From: a bacterium
Lineage (GTDB): Bacteria > Ratteibacteria > UBA8468 > B48-G9 > JAFGKM01
DNA length: 64,000 nucleotides
Assembly (NCBI GenBank): GCA_023230585.1
Contig: JALNXB010000002.1
Span: 47,849-111,848 of the forward strand
Direction of reading: 5' to 3'
The translations under genes and the position numbers were made by a program. Below the pieces are notes generated by a model. The model was not told the DNA's origin and did no database searches. It worked only from the letters and a program-made list of their open reading frames with translations. Below are positions 52,877 to 62,695 of this stretch, piece by piece; position 1 is the stretch's first letter; each line of letters begins with the position of its first letter.

Positions 52877-54064
52877 TTATAGATTTGCTCCTGCTTTTTT
52901 ACAACTATCCACAACTTTTTCAACCTGTTCTTCTGTCCAATCTGGGCTAAGTGATATAAACACCGTCTTTGAGCAAATATCTAATGTTTTTGGACACATA
53001 TCGTGGGTATACTCTGTCCGCAATTCTTTATTTGCAGGATGGTTGAACGGATTTCTAAGAGGGTGGCCACCCACTCGTTTCGCAAAGATTGGTTCCCAGT
53101 TAGAGTAAATGTGTCTACCTGTATCAATAGGAAGCCAGCCATTGACACCATCGGATTTTGCAAATTTTCTTGCTTTTTCTTCGCTATCAAAACTAAAAGG
53201 AATCACTGTTCCTTGGTTACGTTCTGGGTCGTTATATTTCGCAAAAGATATTCCTGGTCTGTTTTCAAGAGCAGAAAGAATTGTTGCTCTTACCTTCCCG
53301 ATATCTTCAAGAATTCCGTCAAGTCGTCTTAGTTGTGCCCTAAGCACTGCGCCCATAATCTCGCTTGCTCTCAATTGTACCCCAATGAAAACGTCTATAT
53401 GAAGGTCTCTCTTGTACGGTCTTATAAAAGCGCCACCATCATGGTAAACAAGGGCTCTTTCATAAACTTCTCTGCTGTTTGTTACAAGAGCGCCTCCGTC
53501 TCCAGATGTTATAATCTTAGCATAATTAAAACTGAAAGCACCTGCATCACCCCAATTACCAACTCTTTTGCCTCTGTAAGTTATTCCATCAGCTTGGCAA
53601 GCATCTTCAACAACTTTTATGTTGTTCTGTTCAGCAATTTTGTTGATTTTCTCCATAGCAGCGGCAAGTCCTGCCATATGAACAGGCATAACGACTTTTG
53701 TATTTGGAGTTATTTTTCTTTCAAAGTCATAAGGGTCAAGCATAAGTGACTCATCTATTTCTACTGGTACAGGGATAGCTCCTACTGCTAAAGCAGCTAA
53801 GGCACTTGCCATAAAAGTATATCCAGGGACGATTACCTCGTCGCCAGGACCTATTCCAAGCCCAACAAGAGCACAAATTAGGGCAGATGTTCCTCCACCA
53901 GAGAGGCATAAGGCGTACTTGGTTCCAATTTTTTCTGATAATTCTGATTCAAATGTTTCAACTGCTAACGGGTGTCCTGCCTCTTTATTCCCCACTCTAA
54001 AAAGTTTCCTGCTTGTAATAACTTTTTCTAACTCTTTTAACTCCTCATCTCCTATTCTGTACAT
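52877..54064 (-). CDS. DegT/DnrJ/EryC1-family aminotransferase (2)
   Basis: The 395-residue PLP enzyme is a relative of 43090-44346: YALCLSGGGTSALICAL, EVIVPGYTFMASALAALA, VEDACQADGITYRGKRVG and GAFSFNYAKIITSGDGGA with the PLP lysine. It ends with MCPKTLDICSKTVFISLSPDW. The signatures match its paralogue, but the N-terminal regions differ, so the substrates may differ too. Only a weak RBS (GGGATG) is visible. Confidence 0.88.
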   Translation of the reverse strand: MYRIGDEELKELEKVITSRKLFRVGNKEAGHPLAVETFESELSEKIGTKYALCLSGGGTSALICALVGLGIGPGDEVIVPGYTFMASALAALAVGAIPVPVEIDESLMLDPYDFERKITPNTKVVMPVHMAGLAAAMEKINKIAEQNNIKVVEDACQADGITYRGKRVGNWGDAGAFSFNYAKIITSGDGGALVTNSREVYERALVYHDGGAFIRPYKRDLHIDVFIGVQLRASEIMGAVLRAQLRRLDGILEDIGKVRATILSALENRPGISFAKYNDPERNQGTVIPFSFDSEEKARKFAKSDGVNGWLPIDTGRHIYSNWEPIFAKRVGGHPLRNPFNHPANKELRTEYTHDMCPKTLDICSKTVFISLSPDWTEEQVEKVVDSCKKAGANL

Positions 54065-54908
54065 TTTGCATCCCTTTTTTTTGTATTATGTGAATTAGAT
54101 TTTGTTTATTAGCGTTTTTTTCACATTATACGGGTTAATAAGTTTTACACTCTACCATAAGTTACAAACATAACAGAAACTTTACAATATTTTCCTATAA
54201 ATTGTCAAATTTAATTCTTTTATTTTTTAGTACCCATTCTTACTTGAGTTGTAATAGCGCCTCGTAATTCGTTCCTAAACACATATTTTTTAACGGAATA
54301 AGAACAATGATAAAGACGAGGATTGCCACGTCGCAATTCCTCTGAAAACTATGGAATAAAATGCTCCTCGCAACGCCACAAAACGGCGACAAGGCAAGGA
54401 TAAATGCATGAAAGAAAAACGTATGGGGTGTCTACTCACTCTGGTACTACGGCGCATACACCTTCTACACAACAATCGGGCACTCTGAGAACTTACCCTT
54501 TTGCACAAAGAGCGTCTCCGAAGGGCTTAACAGGCTCAGAGTAGTAGAACAAAAGGCTTGAACCTTTTGTTAACAGCCCCCCATTCCGTCTTTGTGAGTG
54601 TTTCGTAACGTGGCAATCTAGCCGAAGGCGGAAAAGGAATGCACCTCTCTTTGCCCTTACCCTTGGGAATTATAGGTATAGGAAATCCCCAAAGGTTTGC
54701 AGAGAGGTTAATGGGATGAGGCTTGTCCGCCGAAGCTTGTATTGTAGCGTAGGTGGAGGAGCAATTAGCAGACTAAAAGACAACGGGAGACTAAACAATA
54801 GTGTGTAGGATAAATACGAGGGTTGCCACGTCATTATAAGCATTCCTCGCAATGACAAAAGACGGCAGATAAATAAAAAATATTTCCATTCTTCTAATAA
54901 CTTTTCAT
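54065..54908. repeat. Long gap with repeats and a structured GC-rich segment
   Basis: No gene is seen in 844 bases. The first 230 bases are AT-rich. 54295-54400 and 54800-54870 hold ATTGCCACGTC and CCTCGCAA pieces of family A. 54578-54645 is a family A copy (CCCCCCATTCCGTCTTTGTG). 54690-54765 is family E (GTTAATGGGATGAGGCTTGT). 54410-54570 is a separate segment without recognised repeats, described below. Confidence 0.7.
54434..54576 (+). ncRNA. Candidate structured RNA
   Basis: CTACTCACTCTG (near 54436) can pair with CAGAGTAGTAG (near 54537) to close a domain of about 100 bases. An internal CCCTT/AAGGG stem lies around 54497-54523. Just after it AACAAAAGG-CTTGAA-CCTTTTGTT forms a perfect 9-bp hairpin, terminator-like. 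No coding frame fits. The class is unknown and the call is speculative. Confidence 0.3.
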
Positions 54909-57122
54909 TTAACGGTAGATAGTTCGTATTCTTTGTGTAAACTCCTGTTTCTGTCTAGAAGTAACCCCTTCCATTGATAAAAGTTTTGTATATTCTTCTT
55001 TTGCTTTTGTATAATTCAATTCTCCTCTAAACATTTCAGCAATTTTTTCTTGCGCTTTTATTTTATGTGAAGCAACTGCTTCTTTTATAGACAAGATTTT
55101 ATTATACTGTTCTTTTGCCTGTTTGTAATTCTGTTCAACTGCATAACTATCTCCTATTAAAAACAATGCAGATATTTTCTCTTCAACGCCTACCCCTTTA
55201 ACATCATAGGCTTTTTGATATTCTTTTCTTGCATTGTTATACTGGTCTTCAATCATATATATATCCCCAATTTTTATGTATGTGATAGATTTTTGGCGAG
55301 GGGTTGCAGTTTCCAGTTCAAAAACTTTTAAGAACTCTTTTTTTGCTTTAACATATTCATCTTCTGAAAATAAAGAATCACCTTTTCTTATATGTTCAGC
55401 AGGTCTATTTATTCCAATTTTCTTTTCTACATCTTTTAACATTTTTGTGTCGAGTTTTCCTTTCCCTGTTTCTAAAAAGAGTAGATAGTATTCTTCTGCT
55501 TTTACCTTGTCTCCTGTCTTCCAAAAACTATCTCCAAAAAGTTTGCACCGTTCTGCGTAAGCAAGAATGATTTCTGAGGTAGATCTGTTAACTTTTGGAT
55601 AATTTTTTTCTACCCAGTCAAACATTTCGTCATACATTTGTCTTTCTTTTTCATAGTTACCCTCTTTGCTATAAGTGTTGCCTATCTTTATGAAGGCAGG
55701 TTTTACTGTGTTCCAGCCAATAAATTCAAGAGTTCCGTTAGTAATTTTCTGGAGATATTCTCTTGCTTTATCATAATTGTTTTCTGCCAAATAGGTATCT
55801 GCAATATTGTTAAACAGAGATGACCTGCTCCATCTATTAACATCCTCTACACTTAAAGCTTTATGATAAAATTCACGCGTTTTCTCGTAATTCTTTTCGC
55901 TTCTATATATATTGCCTACCTTAATATTGGCATCAAGTTTATCAACAAAAGTAAGTCCTCTCATCGATAAAACTTTGAGATAAGATTCTTCTGCTTTTCT
56001 GTTATCTTTTGCAAGTAAGTAAGTATCACCGAGTTTAAATTGAGTAGATACTTTGACAAGGTTACCTGCCTGTTCCATTTTAAATATTTCTTCAAGAGAT
56101 AAGATTGCTTTAGGATAATTTTTCTCCTTTATCCAAGTATCAGAAATCTCCTGTTGAGCCTCAACCTTTACAGGATTTGCTTCTTTTCCCATTTTCAAAA
56201 TATTATTAAGTTGACCTCTTGCTTTATCATACTCTTTTAATTTTACATATCCTTCAGAAATTTTAAATATAACACTAAGTTTCGTTTCAATATCAGGGTT
56301 TTCTGCTTCTATTATTCTGTTAAGAACCTCTATTTCTTGGGTGAATTTTTCCTCGTTTTGGTAGGTTTCGGCAATTTTTAAGAGTGTGTCTAACCTTTCT
56401 TGTCTTTCTTCCGTCAATTTTAAACCTGTTAAATAGTCTTGCCGAGCTCCAGAAAAATTCTTCTCTTCAAATTTTTTGTTACCTTCTATCCAAGCGTCCT
56501 GAAAATTTAACCAACTTGTAGGTCTTTTATGTATCAATGAAATATCATCAAAGTAAGCACCTGTTTTGCTATAAATAGCAAGTTTTACAAAATTTACCCG
56601 CATACCTCTACTCTCGTTAGGTATCTTTATTGTGCCTGTCTGTTTTGTCCACTCTTCTTCTGTTTTTATGTTAAACGCCCCAGAACCAGCAAATAATCTC
56701 TTGTTTTTTTCACCTATTGAATAATAGTATAGGTTAACTCCAGCTGTTTTTTTATTAGGGTCTTTAACATAAAGACTTATCTCTATCTCATCACCTGCGG
56801 TAACACCAAGTGTACCGTCTTGAGCGAAATGTCCTATAAGATATATGCAGTTGTTGCCACTGTGGGACTGTTTGCTATCGGTAATCAGACGGTGTTGTCT
56901 ATTTGGCATTTTTATCCCTCTGTTAGGACGCCAACCTTTTGGAAGAACAAGAGGTTTATCAAACTTCCAGTCATCATCCTGTAAAACCTTGTAAAACCCT
57001 TCTGTTTCTGGCACTATATAAGTTTCTTCAAACCCAGGGTTAACCAACTCAGCTTTAAGAGGAACAACTGTTAGGAAAATTAAAATTAATGTTAACAAAA
57101 TTAACTCTTTTATTCTGTTCAT
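54909..57122 (-). CDS. Secreted TPR protein with N-terminal carbohydrate-binding-like domain
   Basis: The 737-residue protein has a signal peptide (ELILLTLILIFLTVVPLKA), then a beta-sandwich of CBM4/9 type (about residues 25-195: VNPGFEETY, HSGNNCIYLIGHFAQ, GAYFDDISLI). TPR-like repeats of the form (D/E)-x2-Y-x-(K/R)-A-(R/K)-x2-(Y/L) follow to the end (about 215-737). It is probably extracellular or periplasmic and pairs a glycan-binding domain with a protein-binding scaffold. AAGGAGG precedes ATG. It lies downstream of the larger related gene (57526-60954), with a repeat-rich gap between them. Confidence 0.8.
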   Translation of the reverse strand: MNRIKELILLTLILIFLTVVPLKAELVNPGFEETYIVPETEGFYKVLQDDDWKFDKPLVLPKGWRPNRGIKMPNRQHRLITDSKQSHSGNNCIYLIGHFAQDGTLGVTAGDEIEISLYVKDPNKKTAGVNLYYYSIGEKNKRLFAGSGAFNIKTEEEWTKQTGTIKIPNESRGMRVNFVKLAIYSKTGAYFDDISLIHKRPTSWLNFQDAWIEGNKKFEEKNFSGARQDYLTGLKLTEERQERLDTLLKIAETYQNEEKFTQEIEVLNRIIEAENPDIETKLSVIFKISEGYVKLKEYDKARGQLNNILKMGKEANPVKVEAQQEISDTWIKEKNYPKAILSLEEIFKMEQAGNLVKVSTQFKLGDTYLLAKDNRKAEESYLKVLSMRGLTFVDKLDANIKVGNIYRSEKNYEKTREFYHKALSVEDVNRWSRSSLFNNIADTYLAENNYDKAREYLQKITNGTLEFIGWNTVKPAFIKIGNTYSKEGNYEKERQMYDEMFDWVEKNYPKVNRSTSEIILAYAERCKLFGDSFWKTGDKVKAEEYYLLFLETGKGKLDTKMLKDVEKKIGINRPAEHIRKGDSLFSEDEYVKAKKEFLKVFELETATPRQKSITYIKIGDIYMIEDQYNNARKEYQKAYDVKGVGVEEKISALFLIGDSYAVEQNYKQAKEQYNKILSIKEAVASHKIKAQEKIAEMFRGELNYTKAKEEYTKLLSMEGVTSRQKQEFTQRIRTIYR

Positions 57123-57525
57123 ATCGCCTCCTTTGTTTTTCTGTGTTTTGTTTGTTTTTCTTTTCGTTAAAAAAGTATGTGTTTAGGAACGCCCCAATCT
57201 GTCATTCTGAACTTGTTTAAGGATCTCTAACCTAACCCACATCGGCAGTAGGCACAACGTACAAAACGAGATTCCGGATCAAGTCCGGAATGACAAGCAG
57301 GGCAATTCCTCGTATTTTTCCTTGCCTGTTAACTGCACCTCCACCTACGCCAAGGTATACCTGCCGAAGCTTGTATTGTAGCGTAGGTTGGCTTCGGTGG
57401 ATAAACCTCATCCCATTAACCTCTCTGCAACCCCTTGGGGATTCCAATACCTATAATTCTCAAGGGTAGAGGGTAAAGAGGAGTGAATAACACCCCATAC
57501 TTTGTTTTTTTATTACAACAAACAG
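57123..57525. repeat. Gap with family B and E repeats
   Basis: No gene is seen. 57195-57300 holds a TCATTCTGAACTTGTTTAAGG half and an ATTCCGGATCAAGTCCGGAA half of family B. 57310-57480 holds family E in reverse orientation (CCTCATCCCATTAACCTCTC, CCTACGCTACAATACAAGCT). The last 45 bases are the 3' flank of the next gene. Confidence 0.7.
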
Positions 57526-60500
57526 TTATTGAAATTTGAATACTCCTGCAGTATCAACTCGCCAGATATTACCACCTGTTGCTACCCATGCAAACCATCC
57601 GTCTCTCATACAACCACCAATATTAAACCTAACTGTATTATTATTTTTAAGGTTGATATTTAAAAGAGAAATAGGGAGTTTCCACTCAGATGTCCAATGG
57701 CTGGTATCTTTATCAATAACTATAGATTTATATTCTACCTGCTCTTGGAGTTTTCTTATTATATTTGCAGGTATGTTAAAAAGATTGTGTGCAACAAAAG
57801 TGCCATCTGGTCTTCCTGTAAACACATATAATGGTCCTGTTGGCACACCTTCTTGCCACCACCACGTGTTTTGCCCCATTACTCCTTCGATACCAAACTC
57901 GTGAGAGACATAAGGATTGTTTTTAGGCAACCCCTCTTTCCACGGGTCAGGCATATACTCTATTCCTAAATAGATATTATCCTCATCATAAGTTACCCAT
58001 ACGTAAATACCAACAGGTTCTCTCTTTAATCCTTTTTTATGTTCTTCTACAACAGGTATGGCTCTCTTTTTATCAAGTCCAAACCACTCTTCCTTATTAA
58101 GAATACCGTCGATTTTTATAGGGTTTACACGTTTTGTTACTTTATATTCTTTTTCCCTACTAATCCTTTTTAATGGTGGAAATTTTGCAGAAATATCTTC
58201 TACTGGCGGTTTCCAGTCTGGATTATAATATTTTCCTGCTGGGGATTTTTTTACTGGCCAAGTTGCTCTCAACTCGTCTTTATACAAACCTATCTCCTCA
58301 AAAGGAACAGGAGTATGTTCTGTTTCTCCGTATACAGGTGAACCAACTCTTATAGTAAAATTGAGGTTATCTTTATCTTTAAAAAAAACTGCACCTTTTT
58401 CAAAATTGTTTTTCACGCTATTGTCAGCGTAAGTAAAATTTCCTCCAATTCTTAACATATCATATACATTAGAGAAAATATTCTCTTGAATAATAACGTT
58501 TTTTGGTTCTCCATAAGGTTTCTTTTTCAAAAAATCTCTTACCTGAGGGTACCGCCCACTCCAAGGCGGTTGACGATAAAAAACTGTGTTAAGATGCCCT
58601 GCCCACCTTTTCACGTTTGTATCTTCTCTAAGAAGAGAAGTTCTATTGGATTGGGATATACCTATGTTGCAGTCTGCAAAAACATTGTTTTTTATTTGAG
58701 TATCTGGTCCGTGAGTGAACATTGCTCGCTCTGTGCAACGGTAAAAAATATTTCCTTCCATTGTCATACCACCATTGAGAGAATCTATATAGATGCCTGT
58801 CACTTGATGTGTTTTTAAAGGTGATGAATGTTCGGTGATGTTATGTATAAAATTATATCTCATTACATTACCGCGATTCATAAGGTACCTTGGGGCACCT
58901 GAAGAGTATATAGCGCCCCCGTCTCTGGCTTCATACATAACATTGTATATCTCATTATATTCCACCACCTGATTATTTCCACTAAAATTAATAGCACAGC
59001 CAGAAAAATCGTGTACAAGGTTATGTGAAGCTCTACTTCCAACGCCTGATATTCCAATGCCATATTTTCCACCAGCATGAGTAAATCTGCCGAAATGGTG
59101 AATATGGTTATTTTCTATATAGTGTTCTGATGGTAAAAGACTCTCTCTGTTTCCACCAGTTATATTTAATCCGCCCTCACCAGTATCATATATATCACAA
59201 CCAACTATACCGTTTCTTTTACCTTTAGTTATCACTGCACCTAAAGTTCCAGTATTTCTTATAGTAGAACCAGCTATAAGGATGTCTGTGCAATTATTAA
59301 GAGTTAAACCGTTGTGCCAAGTACATTCAAATGTTAAATTAAAAAAGATTATATCAGAAACATTTTGTAACTCTACTATTGGTTCGTTTAGAGTAGAAAC
59401 AATAATTTCGCTTCCTTCAATTCTGGCAGGCGGATAGAAGTATAGTTTACCGTCTTCTCTATCTATATAAAATTCTTCTGGCTTGGAAATCTCAGAAAGT
59501 ATGTTATAAAAATAGTATGGAGTACCTTTAACAACAGGTATATCGTAAGCAGGATAACTTTTTGCCTGCCTAACATCAGGGGCAAGGTTTATTATTTTGT
59601 TGTTTGTATCTATATCTATTACCGAAGTATGAATCTTATCCCAGGGCCATAAAAAATATCCTGCTACCCATATATCTTTCTCTTCAATCCAGCGTTTAGG
59701 TCTATCTCCTGAATACTTAAATTGTCCTTTCTGATAAAAAAAACTGAGTATCTTTCCATCACCCTGTGGAGCAATAAGGTCTAATACCCGTTCCCAACCT
59801 TCATCTGGCCAACGGGAAAGAGACATTGGTCTGGTATTATAAAAAAGTTCCATTCCAGACCTCGTATAAGGAGAACTGGAGTGGCCTCTATTTATAAGGT
59901 TTCCATAATTGTTTATACCCACCTCTTTAAGGTCTGATACCCATACCTTAGTTTTTGATTCGTTTGGGAGCCGTCTTATTATTTTTGAGTCTTTAAGAGG
60001 TTTAAAGTTGGTAACCTGTTTACCGCCGATGATTCGCACCTCTTCACCTGGGTAACTTCTATATACGATTGGCGCCCCTTCCTCACCTGAATCTTCTTGA
60101 TTAAACTTTAACCCTTCGGTTATAAAATATTTGCCTCCACGTAAATATACTCCAATACCGCTTTGAGGTATACCTTTATTCTTTTTTATAGATTTTATCT
60201 CTTCTTGTGCTCTTTTAATTGTTTGGAATGGAAATTCTTTTGTACCTTGATTGGTATCGCTACCTTTTAGGGAAACATATATATGATACTTTGGACTATT
60301 TATCCGTTCTACTCGGTTTTCTCTAATACTCTTTTCTGCTTCTCCATCTTTTAATCCTTCTATATTCTCCAGTCGATCAACAAGTTCTAACCTATAGTTT
60401 TCATTTGGGTTAGAACTACTATCTTCTTGCTTTAACAACTTTTCGTATATACGGCGAGATTGAGTATATTTTCTCTCGAACCGATAAGTATCTCCTGTGT

Positions 60501-60954
60501 ACATCTCTGCTTTAAATATCTGGTTTTGCGAAACATCTTTTGTTTTTGTTATATCTGAATATATCTTACGTGCTATAGTGTAATTATTCTCTTCAAGATA
60601 AAGACTTGCCTGTGTAAAAAGGGAGTATATTCGGTAGTTTAGAGATAGATTAGGTGTTTTTAGGATTTCGTTATAGGTCTGGTGTGCGAGAGAGTACTTC
60701 TTTTCTAACCTGTAGGTTTCTGCTATATTAAATAAAGAAAGTTGGGCAGCATAATCCAAATCTTTATATTCTTTGATTTTAAGGTACTCTTTTCTGGCTG
60801 AATTGTAGTCACGGGAGTTGAGGTATGTGTCTGCTTTTTTTAATATAGGTTCAACCAAAGAATAAACGTCTGTTGTTTGTGTCTGCGGCTGAGGGTTGAG
60901 AATATGTGCTGAAGTAAAAAATAAAAACAATATAAACAATTTTGTTTGTCTCAT
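57526..60954 (-). CDS. Secreted TPR + right-handed beta-helix + CBM9-like protein
   Basis: The 1142-residue protein has a signal peptide (LFILFLFFTSAHILNPQP), then TPR-like repeats (about 25-215), and a DUF1565-type start of a parallel beta-helix near 221 (YVSLKGSDTNQGTKEFPFQT). The helix covers about 500-800, with repeated H/N-rich turns (NNCTDILIAGSTIRNTG; GNVMRYNFIHNI). A CBM9-like module occupies about 935-1142 (VNPIKIDGILNKEEWFGL). This resembles PVC-group polysaccharide lyase- or glycosidase-like proteins acting outside the cell. GGGGAGG precedes ATG. It belongs with the neighbouring TPR/CBM gene and prepilins. Confidence 0.82.
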   Translation of the reverse strand: MRQTKLFILFLFFTSAHILNPQPQTQTTDVYSLVEPILKKADTYLNSRDYNSARKEYLKIKEYKDLDYAAQLSLFNIAETYRLEKKYSLAHQTYNEILKTPNLSLNYRIYSLFTQASLYLEENNYTIARKIYSDITKTKDVSQNQIFKAEMYTGDTYRFERKYTQSRRIYEKLLKQEDSSSNPNENYRLELVDRLENIEGLKDGEAEKSIRENRVERINSPKYHIYVSLKGSDTNQGTKEFPFQTIKRAQEEIKSIKKNKGIPQSGIGVYLRGGKYFITEGLKFNQEDSGEEGAPIVYRSYPGEEVRIIGGKQVTNFKPLKDSKIIRRLPNESKTKVWVSDLKEVGINNYGNLINRGHSSSPYTRSGMELFYNTRPMSLSRWPDEGWERVLDLIAPQGDGKILSFFYQKGQFKYSGDRPKRWIEEKDIWVAGYFLWPWDKIHTSVIDIDTNNKIINLAPDVRQAKSYPAYDIPVVKGTPYYFYNILSEISKPEEFYIDREDGKLYFYPPARIEGSEIIVSTLNEPIVELQNVSDIIFFNLTFECTWHNGLTLNNCTDILIAGSTIRNTGTLGAVITKGKRNGIVGCDIYDTGEGGLNITGGNRESLLPSEHYIENNHIHHFGRFTHAGGKYGIGISGVGSRASHNLVHDFSGCAINFSGNNQVVEYNEIYNVMYEARDGGAIYSSGAPRYLMNRGNVMRYNFIHNITEHSSPLKTHQVTGIYIDSLNGGMTMEGNIFYRCTERAMFTHGPDTQIKNNVFADCNIGISQSNRTSLLREDTNVKRWAGHLNTVFYRQPPWSGRYPQVRDFLKKKPYGEPKNVIIQENIFSNVYDMLRIGGNFTYADNSVKNNFEKGAVFFKDKDNLNFTIRVGSPVYGETEHTPVPFEEIGLYKDELRATWPVKKSPAGKYYNPDWKPPVEDISAKFPPLKRISREKEYKVTKRVNPIKIDGILNKEEWFGLDKKRAIPVVEEHKKGLKREPVGIYVWVTYDEDNIYLGIEYMPDPWKEGLPKNNPYVSHEFGIEGVMGQNTWWWQEGVPTGPLYVFTGRPDGTFVAHNLFNIPANIIRKLQEQVEYKSIVIDKDTSHWTSEWKLPISLLNINLKNNNTVRFNIGGCMRDGWFAWVATGGNIWRVDTAGVFKFQ

Positions 60955-61125
60955 AAAACCTCCCCGTAAGCGCAGAGCGTTCTGTAAAATTTAATATATT
61001 TTCTCGCCAACAATCTTAAAGTTTTTGTATGGGTATCAACGATTACCCTATATAGAAATAAAGTGGTGTCTACTTAAAAATTTATCATAATATTGGGGAT
61101 GTTAAGAGAAGACGCTAAAAAGATT

Positions 61126-61851
61126 TTAAGGAACTATTAATTGTTTAAGTTCAAAGTTGTGCATTACAACCCACCAAGCATTTGCTGGTGTTGCTCCAGT
61201 AGCACCTTCAGATTTAAAAGCGTCTTGTAAGCCTTCAGGAGTTACAGATGCCACATGCCCATCCCAAAAGAGAACGTTTGCCAACCTGTTATGTCTAAAA
61301 TGTGCCAATCCTCTATCCTGGCTTGTATCGTATCCCCACGCTCCTAAGAACTGCTCTTGAGTCCCTGAATACTGTTTACGTATGTAAGGTTTGCTTGCGG
61401 ATTTTGTAACATCTATTTCTGGTGAAAGAACAGTATCTGTTAAGACGGGAAAAGTAGCAGGACTTTTTATCTTATCAACCTTCCAATGTGGGCTTGTGTT
61501 ACCGGGGAACCCTACCCAATAGGGAGCAGCAAATCTTACCCCATACGTTGCATAGGGCAGAGCAGGGTCGTATTCGTAAGGTGGAAAAGCAGGACATACA
61601 ATAACATCAGTACTGTAATAGGTAGGAATAAATATTTCGGTTTTCCAACCAAGTTTCCAGAACCATCCTTCCCAGTCTTCTGTGTACATACGAAATCCTA
61701 ACCCTAACTGTTTCATATTGTTCATACAGACAGAACTTTTTGCTCGGGCGCGGGCTTTACTTAATGCTGGGAGTAACATACCAGCAAGTATCGCTATTAT
61801 TGCGATAACCACCAACAATTCTATTAGAGTAAAACCTCTGTTTTTTCTCAT
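61126..61851 (-). CDS. Prepilin-like H-x9-DG protein (241 aa)
   Basis: RKNRGFTLIELLVVIAIIAI at the N-terminus is the prepilin leader plus pilin helix, with GMLLPALSKARARAKSSVC after it. The C-terminal HNRLANVLFWDG fits H-x9-DG. The middle is rich in W, Y and P, as in secreted members. AAAGAGAGGTGG precedes ATG. It is likely processed by PilD-type peptidase and delivered by a type II secretion-like machine. It lies next to 61907-62695 and upstream of the beta-helix protein, which may be its cargo or partner. Confidence 0.9.
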   Translation of the reverse strand: MRKNRGFTLIELLVVIAIIAILAGMLLPALSKARARAKSSVCMNNMKQLGLGFRMYTEDWEGWFWKLGWKTEIFIPTYYSTDVIVCPAFPPYEYDPALPYATYGVRFAAPYWVGFPGNTSPHWKVDKIKSPATFPVLTDTVLSPEIDVTKSASKPYIRKQYSGTQEQFLGAWGYDTSQDRGLAHFRHNRLANVLFWDGHVASVTPEGLQDAFKSEGATGATPANAWWVVMHNFELKQLIVP

Positions 61852-61906
61852 TTTCTACCACCTCTCTTTAGCATCTTTCTTTGTTATATATAATATTTCT
61901 CTTAAA

Positions 61907-62695
61907 TTAGTATTCAAAATGCAAATCTCTAAGGGTAGTTGTATATCCAAGCCCTCTTCCTGAATTAGGAACTGCCTCGTAAGGCACATAAAAACAGTCG
62001 TCTTTGTACCTACCAGGCGCTATTGCCATAGGTACCCGTACTCTGCCTGACCATTTTACATGTCCGCCAACATATAAAACGTTTACTCCGTACCATCCGT
62101 GGTTATCGTGCTCGGTTAAACGTCTGCTTGGTAGACCACTACGAGACCAATCCCCTGAATTTGTTGTACCTGAAGCCGAATAAGAGCATTTTTTGTCAGC
62201 CATAATAGCGGTATCAGGGTGGGTCTGAACATTTAAATTTAAGGCGTATGCATAAGAACATGTGCCTTTAGGAGCGTAACTATGGGCGCCACCAGGAACA
62301 GCTCCCCCTTGCTCTGCCCCTTGTCTCATAGCCCAGAGATAACCAACAGATGAGGCAGTATCTCTTGAACTTGGACATATAAAAAGTTTGTAATCAGTTA
62401 TATATTTAACAGATTCAAAATTCTCGTCAGAATCGAGTTGACCTGTAAGTAAGGCAAGTGATATGTTGGGTATAGATTCTGGAGTTTCATGGTCATGATA
62501 AGGAAACCATCCACCCCAAACTTGAGCATAAATATAAAGAACAGTGCTTAACTGTTTTAGGTTGGAAAGACATACGCCTCTTCTTGCTTGTTCCCTTGCC
62601 CTTGCAAGAGCAGGTAGAAGCATGGCCGCAAGTATCGCTATAATAGCAACAACCACCAACAGTTCGATGAGAGTAAAACCTTCTGCTTTTTTCAT
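61907..62695 (-). CDS. Prepilin-like protein with a GG variant of the C-terminal motif (262 aa)
   Basis: ATG 62695 is chosen because GGAGGTG stands 8 bases upstream; a GTG at 62704 is also in frame. AEGFTLIELLVVVAIIAI and AMLLPALARAREQARRGVC give the leader and helix. The C-terminal part has HGWYGVNVLYVGG, where the usual DG is GG and the spacing is one longer. The rest is rich in Y and G. It lies 56 bases upstream of 61126-61851 on the same strand and may be co-transcribed. Confidence 0.88.
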   Translation of the reverse strand: MKKAEGFTLIELLVVVAIIAILAAMLLPALARAREQARRGVCLSNLKQLSTVLYIYAQVWGGWFPYHDHETPESIPNISLALLTGQLDSDENFESVKYITDYKLFICPSSRDTASSVGYLWAMRQGAEQGGAVPGGAHSYAPKGTCSYAYALNLNVQTHPDTAIMADKKCSYSASGTTNSGDWSRSGLPSRRLTEHDNHGWYGVNVLYVGGHVKWSGRVRVPMAIAPGRYKDDCFYVPYEAVPNSGRGLGYTTTLRDLHFEY

